DNA of 19,743 nt from Candidatus Nitrosotenuis sp. (GCA_023252015.1 JAHEXS010000007.1:1-19743); one strand, 5' to 3'; shown: positions 4,566 to 13,523, counted from the stretch's first letter. Notes: generated by a model from the sequence alone, not told the origin. A program made the numbers and translations.

Positions 4566-7500
4566 ATGTCTGAAGACACGGCAATATCCCGAATCAAGGG
4601 AGTTCCAATGCCTGACTATTATCTGGAATACTATGGGCATCTCTCAGAGATAGCATACAAGACATTCGAAAAGGCAGCCGAGGCAAAATCAACACATGTA
4701 GACTCATCAGGAATAGTGGAACCAAAAATTGCCTTTGATCTTGCAGATCGTGTTGCAAAAATGCACGATATTGATATCGCTGAACCTCTTCGTGAATTAT
4801 TAAAAGTAAAGGGAAAAGAGCTCGCAGCCCTGGAACTATCAAAAAGCATAGCCCTAGGCAACTACTTGCCTGAGGAATCATCGCTGGAAGAAAGACTCGA
4901 CCTTGCAGTGAGAGTTGGCCTTGCAATAGTTACAGAAGGAGTCACAATTGCTCCCCTTCAAGGAATAAGCGAGGTAACGATCAAAAACAACAAGGACGGT
5001 TCTGAATATCTCTCAGTTTCGATCGCAGGGCCGATGAGATCCGCAGGCGGAACAGAATCTGCAGTAACAATGCTGATTGCAGACCATGTTCGAAAGGCAG
5101 TTGGGCTTGCAAAATATGTAGCAAATACATTTGATGATGAAACGGGTCGGTTCGTGGAGGAGCTTAGAATCTATGAAAGAGATGTCGGGAGTTTTCAATT
5201 TCACGTCCTTGACGAGGATATTATCACAGTAATTTCGAACCTGCCTGTTGAACTTGATGGTGTGGATACGGACCCAAACGAGGTAGTTAACCACAAAAAC
5301 ATGGTTCGAATCAAGACTGACCGAGTCAGGGGCGGCGCCTTACGTGTTTTAAACGACGGATTGATTGGAAGATCAAAGAAACTACTCAAAAGAATAGAAC
5401 TGTACGGCCTTGATGGTTGGGAGTGGCTAAATGAACTAAAGGGCGCAGTTCAGACAGGCGATGATGAGGGCGCATCCGCAAAAAGGCTCAAGGAGGTCAT
5501 TGCAGGAAGATCCGTTCTATCTCTCCCAAACAAGCTTGGTGGGTTTAGACTGCGCTATGGCAGATCTTGTAATACCGGCTTTGCCTCAGTTGGCGTGCAT
5601 CCAGTCATGGCAGAAATATTACACCATACAATAGCGGTTGGTACACAGATAAAGCTGGACGTCCCAAGCAAGGGCGCAACAGTTGCCTTTGTTGATACCA
5701 TTGAAACCCCAATTGTTAGGCTCAAAAACGGAAACGTGGTAAAAATCCAAAACGTAGAACATGGAATCAAAATTAGAAATGACATAGACAAAATAATTCA
5801 TCTCGGAGACATTCTGATCTCATATGGGGATTTTCTTGAAAATAACTCGCAACTATTTCCAAGCGGTTACGTGGAGGAATATTGGGTAGAAGAACTACGC
5901 GAAAAACTTCACAAATACGAGCCTGACTCTGGGATGGAAAAACTAGAAAAAATACCGTCGTTTGATGAGGCATTGGAAATCTCGTTAAATTTCAAAATTC
6001 CACTTCACCCAAAATACCTCTATTATTGGGAGCAAATCTCGATTGATGAACTTAAGGAAATTCTACAACCAGTAAATATTGCAGATGATACCATTACATA
6101 TTCAAAAAAATGTAAAATAATCCTAGAAAAACTTGGAGTCCCGCATGAGGTCTCGGAAGATAAACTGATTCTTGGAGAAATGGAGGCGCGAATATTCTTC
6201 GAGTTATTGTTTGCAAATCCAATCAAATTTGAAAACCTAAACAACGTGCCGGAAATAATCTCAGAATCCTCTGGAATCACGATCCGGCCCAAGTTTTCAA
6301 TCTCAATTGGAGTAAGAATTGGAAGGCCTGAAAAGGCAGCAGCACGACAAATGAAACCGCCGGTTCATACGTTATTTCCAGTGGGCGAAAAAGGCGGTAT
6401 GACACGTGATCTGCTCAAGGCAAGTGCTGCATCTTCTGACTTTTATTGTAACATTTACCACCGCGTGTGCAACAACTGCAATGAACCATCAATTAGCATA
6501 AACTGCCAAAAATGTGGAAACAGAACCTCAACTGACTACATTTGCCCAATTTGTAGATTAAACCTTGATTCTCCATACTGCCAGAAATGCAAAAAAAAGG
6601 CGCCGACTCATTCATTCAAGTCATTTCCACTAAAACAAAAGATACTCCTTGCACAAGAAAAAATAGGCATACGCGTACAAGAGCCATTCAAAGGTGTAAT
6701 GGAACTAATCAATCAGGACAGAATAGCAGAACCTCTTGAAAAAGGCCTCATCAGGCAAAGCCTGGATCTAACTGTATTCAAGGATGGGACAGTGCGCTTT
6801 GATGCGACAAATTCGCCTCTGACCCACTTCAAACCGTCATGGATTGGAACATCAATTGAAAAACTCAAGGAATTGGGCTATACACACGATGCGGATGGAA
6901 ATCCACTAACAAACTCTGATCAAATGATCGAAATCAGAATGCAGGACGTAATAATTCCATTTGAAAGTGGAAGATATCTCGTGCAGACTTGCAAGTACAT
7001 TGACATAGAACTTGAAAAATTCTATGGAAAATCTGCATTCTACAATGTAAAGAACATAGATGATCTTGTTGGGCATTTGATTATTGGTTTAGCACCGCAC
7101 ACATCAGTTGGTATAGTTGGAAGAATAATTGGTTATACTGAAACACATGTTTGCTATGGCACGCCAAACTGGCATTCTGCAAAACGTCGTGATGCCGATG
7201 GGGATGCGGACTCGATAATGCTACTAATGGATGCACTACTCAACTTTTCAAGACAATTTCTGTCAGACAAAATTGGCGGTCTTATGGATGCACCGCTTTT
7301 AGTGCAGCCAATAGTTTTACCTCATGAATCGCAACCACAAGCACACAACTTTGAGGTGACAAAAAAACTACCACTGGAATTTTTTGAATCCACATTCAAA
7401 GGCAAAAAGGCATCAGAGATATCCAGCGTTGAAATAATAAAATCTCGCCTTGAAACAGAGGAACAGTTCTATGGGTATAATTACACGCATTCCACATCGA

Positions 7501-7940
7501 CTCTGACCACCTCGAGATCAAGGAGTGCCTATTCCACACTTGGCTCGATGCTTGACAAATTTGACATGCAGATTAGAAATGCTGAACTCATAAACGCAGT
7601 TGACGTAAACGAGATTGTCACAAACGTCATCACAACGCACCTTGTACCGGATATAATTGGGAACCTAAGGGCATATGGAAGACAAAAATTCAGATGTACC
7701 GCATGTGGAAGAAAATATAGACGAACTCCATTACTCCAGCACTGTGTTTGTGGGAACAAGCTAATCCAGACAATAACAAGGCCGTCCATTGAAAAATATC
7801 TCAAGCTTGCAAAGAGACTTGTCGAAAAGTATGAGGTCGGGCCATATCTGAGAGGAAGAATCTACACATTATCTGACGAAATAGATCTGGTATTTGGTAA
7901 AAGAAAGGGCGATCAGTTACTTCTTACCGATTACGAATAA
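4566..7940 (+). CDS. polC: DNA polymerase D large (catalytic) subunit DP2
   Basis: This 1124-residue protein is the catalytic subunit of archaeal replicative polymerase D, whose active site is built from RNA-polymerase-like double-psi barrels. The N-terminus PMPDYYLEYY and LNISVAGPMRSAGGT-like VSIAGPMRSAGGTESA (about 151-166) are family landmarks. A cysteine-rich zinc module begins at C635 (CNNCNEP, CQKC, CPIC, CQKC). The catalytic acidic motif is DADGDAD at 876-882 within AKRRDADGDADSIMLLMDALLNFSR; the Pyrococcus enzyme has NCDGDED there. A C-terminal zinc knuckle starts at C1044 (CTACGRKYRR, CVCGNK). The last residues QLLLTDYE resemble a weak PIP box for PCNA binding. No intein is present, and the protein is somewhat shorter than euryarchaeal DP2 (roughly 1,260). 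It follows GGGP synthase by 1 nt and converges with glyA after a 2-nt gap. Confidence 0.97.
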   Translation: MSEDTAISRIKGVPMPDYYLEYYGHLSEIAYKTFEKAAEAKSTHVDSSGIVEPKIAFDLADRVAKMHDIDIAEPLRELLKVKGKELAALELSKSIALGNYLPEESSLEERLDLAVRVGLAIVTEGVTIAPLQGISEVTIKNNKDGSEYLSVSIAGPMRSAGGTESAVTMLIADHVRKAVGLAKYVANTFDDETGRFVEELRIYERDVGSFQFHVLDEDIITVISNLPVELDGVDTDPNEVVNHKNMVRIKTDRVRGGALRVLNDGLIGRSKKLLKRIELYGLDGWEWLNELKGAVQTGDDEGASAKRLKEVIAGRSVLSLPNKLGGFRLRYGRSCNTGFASVGVHPVMAEILHHTIAVGTQIKLDVPSKGATVAFVDTIETPIVRLKNGNVVKIQNVEHGIKIRNDIDKIIHLGDILISYGDFLENNSQLFPSGYVEEYWVEELREKLHKYEPDSGMEKLEKIPSFDEALEISLNFKIPLHPKYLYYWEQISIDELKEILQPVNIADDTITYSKKCKIILEKLGVPHEVSEDKLILGEMEARIFFELLFANPIKFENLNNVPEIISESSGITIRPKFSISIGVRIGRPEKAAARQMKPPVHTLFPVGEKGGMTRDLLKASAASSDFYCNIYHRVCNNCNEPSISINCQKCGNRTSTDYICPICRLNLDSPYCQKCKKKAPTHSFKSFPLKQKILLAQEKIGIRVQEPFKGVMELINQDRIAEPLEKGLIRQSLDLTVFKDGTVRFDATNSPLTHFKPSWIGTSIEKLKELGYTHDADGNPLTNSDQMIEIRMQDVIIPFESGRYLVQTCKYIDIELEKFYGKSAFYNVKNIDDLVGHLIIGLAPHTSVGIVGRIIGYTETHVCYGTPNWHSAKRRDADGDADSIMLLMDALLNFSRQFLSDKIGGLMDAPLLVQPIVLPHESQPQAHNFEVTKKLPLEFFESTFKGKKASEISSVEIIKSRLETEEQFYGYNYTHSTSTLTTSRSRSAYSTLGSMLDKFDMQIRNAELINAVDVNEIVTNVITTHLVPDIIGNLRAYGRQKFRCTACGRKYRRTPLLQHCVCGNKLIQTITRPSIEKYLKLAKRLVEKYEVGPYLRGRIYTLSDEIDLVFGKRKGDQLLLTDYE

Positions 7941-7942
7941 TT

Positions 7943-9265
7943 CTATCTGAGTTTTACGTATTCGTAGGCACCAAGCTTGTTGTCAAAGCAATAATGCACC
8001 TTTTGGTAATCTTTTCTGAATTTTTTGACAGTTGATATCATTTTCTTTGGATCCTTTTTATCAATTACAATTTTTTTGATAAAGGACGCAATCTCTTTCA
8101 TTTCTGATCCCTTCATACCGAGCCTTGTTATTTCTGCCACCCCAAGTCTGATTCCACCTGGATGGAAATAGTTTCTTCCTGCCTTGATGTCGCCCGGGAT
8201 TAGCTGTCTGTTTACGATTATGTTTGCCTTTTCCAAGTCTGCCTCTACCTTTCCACCATCACTATAATCAAGAACGTTGACTGCGATTTGGTGCGATTTT
8301 GTGAATCCTCGTTTTTCTCCCAAAACCTTGAAACCGTTCTCACTCAAAGCCTCTGCCAAGATTTTTGCATTCTTGATTACTTGTTTTGCATAATCCTTGC
8401 CAAACTCGAGCGCTTCTGCAAATGTGATTGCCTTTGCTGCCATGTGATGAATGTGATGACTGCTTGTAAGGCCTGGAAACGTTGCCTTTTTTATTGCCTC
8501 GCCGTATTTTGCAGTTGCCAAGACGAGGCCTCCCTGTGGACCAAACAAGGTCTTGTGCGTACTCATCGTCATGCTGTCTGCTCCCTCCCTTAGAGGATCC
8601 TGGAATTGGCCTCCAGCAATCAGGCCTGCAACATGTGCCGCATCATAGTTGATGTGAATATTGTGACTTTTCAAAAAGTCTGCAAGCTCCTTTACTGGAT
8701 GCGGAAACAAAAACAATGAGCCGCCAAACATTGCCATCTTGGGCAGCCTTCCTGCCTTTTTGAGCTCTTCAACTTTATCTTTGGTTTTATCCACATCAAT
8801 TGTCATCTCTTCAGCATCGAATGGATAGAATTCTACATCAAGGCCATGCACTAGTCCTGCAGTTCCAGAATGCTCTTTTTTACCATGAGAAATGTGACCG
8901 CCTGCAGGAATGGATGGCGCAATCATGATATCGCCTGGATTAGTAAAAGCAGAATAAATTGCAAGGTTTGCCACGACGCCAGAAATTGGTCTTACGTCAG
9001 CAAACTCTGCCTTGAAGAGTTTTTTTGCAAGTGCCATGCACTCAAACTCGACTTCGTCAATGTAGATGCAGCCCGCATAGACACGCTCGCCAGGCCAACC
9101 TTCCGCGTATCTGTTTCCAAAGTCTGATAGTAACGCCTCTTTTACGGCCGGACTTGGGATGTTTTCACTCGCTATTAGTGGAATAGAATTCTCAAACCAC
9201 TTGTTGTGGGTCTGAAGACTGGTTAGAATTTTTTTGTAAGAATCTCGATTTGATGCCTTTGCCAT
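7943..9265 (-). CDS. glyA: Serine hydroxymethyltransferase
   Basis: This 440-residue PLP enzyme interconverts serine and glycine while charging or discharging a C1 carrier. Motifs: SENIPSPAV (33-41), the substrate-binding NRYAEGWPGERVYAG (51-65), the PLP-holding Asp in YDAAHVAGLIAGG (207-219, D208) and the Schiff-base lysine in STHKTLFGPQGG (K238). A late GGIRLG provides the carboxylate-binding Arg. The ATG at 9265 lies about 25 nt from a TATA-like TTTAAA at 9289-9294 on the opposite reading, which fits a leaderless transcript. It is divergent from the thermosome gene and its 3' end abuts DP2. The length is full for an archaeal SHMT and nothing is missing. Whether the carrier is a tetrahydrofolate or a methanopterin-like pterin cannot be read from the sequence. 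Confidence 0.96.
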   Translation of the reverse strand: MAKASNRDSYKKILTSLQTHNKWFENSIPLIASENIPSPAVKEALLSDFGNRYAEGWPGERVYAGCIYIDEVEFECMALAKKLFKAEFADVRPISGVVANLAIYSAFTNPGDIMIAPSIPAGGHISHGKKEHSGTAGLVHGLDVEFYPFDAEEMTIDVDKTKDKVEELKKAGRLPKMAMFGGSLFLFPHPVKELADFLKSHNIHINYDAAHVAGLIAGGQFQDPLREGADSMTMSTHKTLFGPQGGLVLATAKYGEAIKKATFPGLTSSHHIHHMAAKAITFAEALEFGKDYAKQVIKNAKILAEALSENGFKVLGEKRGFTKSHQIAVNVLDYSDGGKVEADLEKANIIVNRQLIPGDIKAGRNYFHPGGIRLGVAEITRLGMKGSEMKEIASFIKKIVIDKKDPKKMISTVKKFRKDYQKVHYCFDNKLGAYEYVKLR

Positions 9266-9288
9266 GTTGTAGCGGCTTGTTTTCCCAA

Positions 9289-9336
9289 TTTAAAAACACC
9301 GATTTTGTAATTTCAAAAAACAAACAAAGTATAAAA
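9289..9336. promoter_or_regulatory. Divergent promoters of glyA and the thermosome gene
   Basis: On the plus strand TATAAAA at 9330-9336 lies about 29 nt before the thermosome ATG (9362), a near-consensus archaeal TATA box suited to a highly expressed gene. On the minus strand TTTAAA at 9289-9294 lies about 25 nt ahead of the glyA ATG. The two boxes are about 40 bp apart. No operator symmetry is visible between them. Confidence 0.65.
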
Positions 9337-9361
9337 GGGGAAAAACAAAATCCCCATCATC

Positions 9362-11071
9362 ATGAGTATGCAAACCCAAAGAGGAAGTTTACCCGTTGTA
9401 TTGCTAAAAGAAGGTTCGTCTGAAAACAAAGGCCGCGAAGCCCAAAAAAATAACATCCAGGCAGCCAAAATTATTGCTGAAATAGTTCGTAGCAGCTTAG
9501 GTCCAAGAGGAATGGACAAAATGCTGGTTGATTCTTTGGGCGATGTTACCATAACAAATGACGGTGCTACGATTCTAAAGGAAATTGATGTACAGCACCC
9601 AGCGGCAAAAATGCTAGTAGAGATTTCAAAGACAACCGACTCCGAGGTAGGGGATGGAACCACATCTGCAGTTGTCTTGGCAGGCGCATTACTGGAAAAT
9701 GCAGAATCACTCCTAACCCAGAACGTTCATCCAACAGTAATAGTTGATGGCTACAGAAAGGCATCAAGAAAAGCACTGCAGTACCTAAAAGAAATTGCAG
9801 AAGAGGTAACCGCAAATGACAAGTTAATTTTAACAAAAATTGCAAGAACCTCAATGCAGACAAAAATCGTAAGAAAGGATTCTGATTATTTAGCTGATCT
9901 TGTTGTAAAGGCAGTATTATCCGTAGCAGAAAAAGACAACAACAAATTCGTAATTGACCAAGACGACGTCAAAGTAGAAAAGAAGGCAGGCAGTTCGATG
10001 AAGGACTCTACCCTAATTGAGGGCATAGTACTAGACAAAGAAGTTGTTCACAGCGGAATGCCAAAAAAGATCACCGATGCAAAAATTGCCCTAGTCAACT
10101 CTGCACTTGAAATTGACAAAACTGAATTTGATGCTAAAATCAACATCTCAAATCCACAACAAATGAAGACATTCCTAGATGAAGAAAATAGAATGATCAA
10201 AAACATGGTAGACAAAGTTATCGCATCTGGCGCAAACATCTTGCTGTGCCAAAAGGGAATTGATGATATGGCGCAACACTACTTGGCTCGGGCAGGAATT
10301 CTGGCAGTAAGGCGAGTAAAAGAAAGCGACCTAACAAAGCTTGCAAAAGCAACTAGTGCCAGAATCGTTACTAATCTTGATGACTTGTTTGAAAAAGATC
10401 TTGGATCTGCACAGCTAGTAGAAGAAAGAAAAATTGAGGAGGATAGATGGGTCTTTGTTGAGGGATGCAAGAATCCAAAAGCGGTAACCCTTCTGTTAAG
10501 GGGCGGTTCACAAAGAGTAGTCGACGAAGTTGAAAGATCAGTTCACGACGCAATTATGGTTGTAAAAGACGTAATGGAAAACCCAGCAATTGTAGCAGGC
10601 GGCGGTGCTCCAGAAACTTATGCTGCAACAAAGATTAGAGCTTGGGCAAAGTCACTTGAAGGCCGTGAACAACTCGCAGTAGAAAAATTTGCAGACTCGC
10701 TTGAAATAATTCCAATGACACTTTCTGAGAATGCAGGAATGGATCCAATTGACACGCTAACTAATTTACGCTCAAAACAACTCAAGGGGGAAAAATGGAC
10801 AGGTATTGATGTCATGAAAGCAAAAGTCGGCAACATGAAAACAAGTGAAATAATCGAACCACTATCAGTAAAGAACCAAATCGTATCTTCAGCGACTGAG
10901 GCTGCCTGTATGCTTCTTAGAATAGATGATGTGATTGCAATCGCTAAATCTGCAGGAGGACCTCCAGGAGGAGAAGGCGGCATGCCAGGTATGGGAGGCA
11001 TGGGCGGCATGCCAGGTATGGGAGGCATGGGCGGCATGCCTGGAATGGAAGGCATGGAAGGAATGATGTAA
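9362..11071 (+). CDS. thsA: Thermosome (group II chaperonin) subunit
   Basis: This 569-residue subunit belongs to the archaeal CCT/TCP-1-like chaperonin that folds proteins in the cytoplasm with ATP. It has SSLGPRGMDKML (44-55), NDGATIL (66-72), the ATP-binding and hydrolysis motif GDGTTSAVVLAGALL (97-111), GGGAPETY in the second equatorial half and GMDPIDTL. Residues from about 536 are a Gly-Met-rich tail (GGM repeats), common in thermosomes. The tail includes a 27-nt DNA unit repeated exactly. A strong TATA box precedes the ATG at 9362; a second ATG at 9368 is possible. Thaumarchaeal genomes often carry more than one subunit, so thsA versus thsB cannot be assigned here. A short T-run follows the stop. 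Confidence 0.96.
   Translation: MSMQTQRGSLPVVLLKEGSSENKGREAQKNNIQAAKIIAEIVRSSLGPRGMDKMLVDSLGDVTITNDGATILKEIDVQHPAAKMLVEISKTTDSEVGDGTTSAVVLAGALLENAESLLTQNVHPTVIVDGYRKASRKALQYLKEIAEEVTANDKLILTKIARTSMQTKIVRKDSDYLADLVVKAVLSVAEKDNNKFVIDQDDVKVEKKAGSSMKDSTLIEGIVLDKEVVHSGMPKKITDAKIALVNSALEIDKTEFDAKINISNPQQMKTFLDEENRMIKNMVDKVIASGANILLCQKGIDDMAQHYLARAGILAVRRVKESDLTKLAKATSARIVTNLDDLFEKDLGSAQLVEERKIEEDRWVFVEGCKNPKAVTLLLRGGSQRVVDEVERSVHDAIMVVKDVMENPAIVAGGGAPETYAATKIRAWAKSLEGREQLAVEKFADSLEIIPMTLSENAGMDPIDTLTNLRSKQLKGEKWTGIDVMKAKVGNMKTSEIIEPLSVKNQIVSSATEAACMLLRIDDVIAIAKSAGGPPGGEGGMPGMGGMGGMPGMGGMGGMPGMEGMEGMM
10976..11040 (+). repeat. 27-nt tandem repeat coding for GGMPGMGGM
   Basis: The units 10976-11002 and 11003-11029 are identical at all 27 positions, and a third partial copy runs 11030-11040 before diverging into GGAATGG. 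Each unit encodes nine residues, GGMPGMGGM, in the flexible C-terminal tail of the thermosome. Exact identity including third codon positions implies recent duplication or gene-conversion-like expansion by slippage. Confidence 0.9.
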
Positions 11072-11085
11072 TTACACAAATTACA

Positions 11086-11097
11086 AAATTTTTCTCT
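11086..11097 (+). terminator. Possible oligo-T terminator after the thermosome gene
   Basis: AAATTTTTCTCT begins 14 nt after the thermosome stop. Archaeal RNA polymerase often terminates at T-runs, and the next gene has its own TATA-like box just downstream. The run is short, so this is tentative. Confidence 0.3.
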
Positions 11098-11133
11098 CAA
11101 ACATTTATTGCCAACATTCTTTAGAAAAAATCA

Positions 11134-11415
11134 TTGAGCGGTGCAACCAAAGTAATTGCTAGCGTGAAATATGCATATCTGATAGGATTTTTCGCATTAC
11201 TCTCTGGCATATTTTATCCGTTTATCCAAGGCGGTGCACTTGACTATACAATTCTTGGAGTGGTGATTTTGTTTGTCGGTTTAGCGGGGGGAATCCTAGT
11301 GTACAAGGCAGCAACTTCAGAGAAAAGACGCGGAATCTATATCGGAATTGGCTTTGGTCTGATTGCAATATCACTTACTTACATTTTGCAATTTACTGGA
11401 AGATCAATATTTTAG
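11134..11415 (+). CDS. Small membrane protein with three predicted TM segments
   Basis: The 93-residue product starts at TTG 11134, which lies about 28 nt after TTTATT (11104-11109), a reasonable TATA distance. No ATG is available near the N-terminus, and a GTG at 11164 is the fallback. Hydrophobic segments are YAYLIGFFALLSGIFYPFI (about 13-31), YTILGVVILFVGLAGGILVY (about 38-57) and IYIGIGFGLIAISLTYILQF (about 68-87). Short charged loops (SEKRRG) lie between the second and third. I do not recognise the family. It is convergent with glnA and shares the stop overlap TTAG at 11412-11415. Ammonium transport is not implied, because the protein is far too small for Amt. Confidence 0.72.
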   Translation: MSGATKVIASVKYAYLIGFFALLSGIFYPFIQGGALDYTILGVVILFVGLAGGILVYKAATSEKRRGIYIGIGFGLIAISLTYILQFTGRSIF

Positions 11416-12872
11416 ACATCAAAGTAAAGATAGAACTCATGTGGATGAGGTCTGATCGAAATTTCGCGATGATCCTTTCTTTCTAGTTCTATTATTTTGT
11501 CAATTACATCGTTTGTGAATATTGGATTGAGGAACTTGCGGTCACTTTCTAGTTCGTCTAACGCCTCGCCCAAATTGGCCGGAACTGTCTTTATTCCTCG
11601 CTTGGCACGCTCATCTTTTGACATCTTGTAGATGTCTTCTAGAACTGGATCACCCGGCTCTGTCTTTTTCTTTATTCCATCAAGTCCTGCTGACAGTACA
11701 GCTGAGAATACCAGGTAGGGATTTGCGGAAGGATCTGGTGCCCTGTACTCGAATCTTTTAAGATATGCATATTTTTCTCCCATAAAGTGTTGTGGAACTC
11801 TGATTGCAGCAGACCTGTTGCTTGGACTCCATGCAATGTATACTGGCGCCTCATATCCTGGAACCAATCTATGATAAGAGTTAGTAGTTGGATTTGTAAT
11901 TGCACACAGTGCTCTTGCATGATTTAGGATTCCGCCGCAAAAGTATCTACCCGTTTGACTGATCTCATCTTTTTCGTCCTTGTCATAAAATACATTTTTC
12001 TTGTTTTTCCATAGACTGACGTTTGTGTGCATGCCTGATCCGGCATCCATGGCAATAGGCTTTGGCATCATTGTTGCAACCTTGCCAAATTTCTGAGCAA
12101 TGTTTCTAACAGCAAACTTGTATGTCTGTGCCCCGTCTGCGGAATTAGTCAAATAATCGTACTTGATATCAATTTCACACTGCCCCGCGGTAGCAACTTC
12201 GTGGTGATGATTGTCACACAAAATTCCAAAATACTCATTCAAAACATCTACACATTCGTTTCTAAATGAGGTCAAAGTATCGGAAGGTGTGCTTGGATAG
12301 TATCCTTCCTGCAATCCCATTGGATAGCCAGTCCCTTCTTGGCTCCATGGAGCTTCTTTTGATTCTATAGAATACGACTGGCCTTTGTATGGAGTAAGGA
12401 CATCCCAATGAACTTTGTCAAAAACAAAGAATTCTACCTCAGGCCCCCAATAGCTGAAATCAAAGCCTTGCGTCCTTAGGTGCTCTTCTGCCTTTTGTGC
12501 AATTCCCCTTGGATCGCGTTCGAGTCTTCCTCTTCCGCGGCCCCAGTAAACATCACAAAGTAATCTTGCTGTCTTTTTCTCAGTAATCCATGGAATTATT
12601 GCAAACGTGTTTGGGTCTGGCTTTAAGACTAGGTCGGAATCGTCCACGCTGGTAAATCCGACAATTGAAGAACCGTCAAGCTTTGGAAGCCCGTCCTGCA
12701 TTTGTTCGGGAGTAAAAGTATCTGCTGATATTGTGGTGTGGTGGAATCTGCCAAGCAGACTAGAAAACTGTAAATCGATAAATCTAATGTTTTCGTGCTT
12801 TATCTTTGCGAAAACCTCGTCGGAGGAATATTTTATCTGAGTTGCTTCACCGTGAGTTACTTTATATGGCAA
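11412..12872 (-). CDS. glnA: Glutamine synthetase, type I
   Basis: This 486-residue enzyme forms glutamine from glutamate, ammonia and ATP, the main ammonia-assimilating step. Landmarks: FIDLQFSSLLGRFHHTTI (31-48), latch region KLDGSSIVGF (64-73), metal ligands in GPEVEFFVFD (E145, E147), GQCEIDIKYD (E233), GSGMHTNVSL (H282), NPTTNSYHRLVPGYEAPVY (327-345), SPSNRSAAIRVP (349-360) and RFEYRAPDPSANPYL (373-387). An insert at about 155-200 (IESKEAPWSQEG to EGYYPSTPSD) resembles the GSI-beta insertion. The later DIYKMSKDERAKRGI is closer to GSI-alpha and lacks the NLYDLP adenylylation loop, although a Tyr (Y415) is present. The start is TTG at 12872: an in-frame stop lies 10 codons upstream and no ATG or GTG lies between. 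Confidence 0.95.
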   Translation of the reverse strand: MPYKVTHGEATQIKYSSDEVFAKIKHENIRFIDLQFSSLLGRFHHTTISADTFTPEQMQDGLPKLDGSSIVGFTSVDDSDLVLKPDPNTFAIIPWITEKKTARLLCDVYWGRGRGRLERDPRGIAQKAEEHLRTQGFDFSYWGPEVEFFVFDKVHWDVLTPYKGQSYSIESKEAPWSQEGTGYPMGLQEGYYPSTPSDTLTSFRNECVDVLNEYFGILCDNHHHEVATAGQCEIDIKYDYLTNSADGAQTYKFAVRNIAQKFGKVATMMPKPIAMDAGSGMHTNVSLWKNKKNVFYDKDEKDEISQTGRYFCGGILNHARALCAITNPTTNSYHRLVPGYEAPVYIAWSPSNRSAAIRVPQHFMGEKYAYLKRFEYRAPDPSANPYLVFSAVLSAGLDGIKKKTEPGDPVLEDIYKMSKDERAKRGIKTVPANLGEALDELESDRKFLNPIFTNDVIDKIIELERKDHREISIRPHPHEFYLYFDV

Positions 12873-12928
12873 TTTACTCTCTTCAATTTTACACGAAGGA
12901 ATCTACCATTTAAGGATTCAGGTGCGTA

Positions 12929-13486
12929 ATGTCAGAAGCAAAAAAAATAGATGTAAACTCGTTGTATAGTGTTCTACTTAGAGAGGTGGAGAACGATTCG
13001 GTACAGGAACTGGATCCAGAGCTTTACGCTTCAATTTCAGATTATGTTGGAAAGCTAAAAAGTGAGGGTTACGATGGAATCGAAAACAAGATAAAAAATA
13101 AGCTTGTCGAGATGATAACTCAAATCACAACACTTCTCTTAAAGACCAGAATTGAAAAGGTAATCGAGCAAAAGGAGCTTGACTTTACAAATCTTCTTGA
13201 TGCGGAAAAATTCATTCTGGAATCACAGCAAGACATTCGTGAAAGAAGGGAAATGATCCTTTCTGCAACCCTTAACGGAAGAACTAAGGTCTTGGAATCC
13301 GTATCAAAAAAACACAAGACAAAACCAATCACAGTTAGATTCCTGCAGGACTTTGACCAGTTTGTCGGTGCCGACTTTACAAAATATGGGCCGTTCAGGA
13401 CAGAGGACATTGCGACAATTCCAAACGAAAACGCACAGGCACTAATTGCCAAAAACATTTCAATCAAGCTGCACTTGGAAGACTAG
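12929..13486 (+). CDS. GINS complex subunit, Gins51/Gins15 type
   Basis: This 185-residue protein is an archaeal GINS subunit, the part of the CMG-like helicase that links MCM and the polymerases. Residues about 10-120 form the helical A domain: NSLYSVLLREVENDSVQELDPELY, then long amphipathic helices through DLLDAEKFI-like TNLLDAEKFILESQQDIRERRE. The small beta B domain is at the C-terminus, residues 134-182 (PITVRFLQDFDQFVGADFTKYGPF, then EDIATIPNENAQALIAKNI). The A-then-B order marks the Gins51 (Sld5/Psf1-like) class rather than Gins23. The ATG at 12929 has no Shine-Dalgarno sequence. It is divergent from glnA across 56 nt. Its presence with cdc6 and both PolD subunits strengthens the replication theme of the window. 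Confidence 0.9.
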   Translation: MSEAKKIDVNSLYSVLLREVENDSVQELDPELYASISDYVGKLKSEGYDGIENKIKNKLVEMITQITTLLLKTRIEKVIEQKELDFTNLLDAEKFILESQQDIRERREMILSATLNGRTKVLESVSKKHKTKPITVRFLQDFDQFVGADFTKYGPFRTEDIATIPNENAQALIAKNISIKLHLED

Positions 13487-13523
13487 ATAGAATTATACCG
13501 ACTTGGCAAAGCAATAATCAAAG

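Noticed and set aside
4594..4926. Antisense reading frames under the 5' part of the DP2 gene
   Set aside because: They are compositional shadows of the polymerase gene with no domain, and the DP2 frame is fully supported.
4566..7940. Intein in the DP2 gene, as found in some euryarchaea
   Set aside because: The motifs run continuously at family length with no splicing or endonuclease block.
10618..11100. 160-residue reading frame antisense to the thermosome 3' end, Pro/Met-rich
   Set aside because: It is the mirror of the GGM repeat tail and has no promoter or family resemblance; the plus-strand chaperonin is certain.
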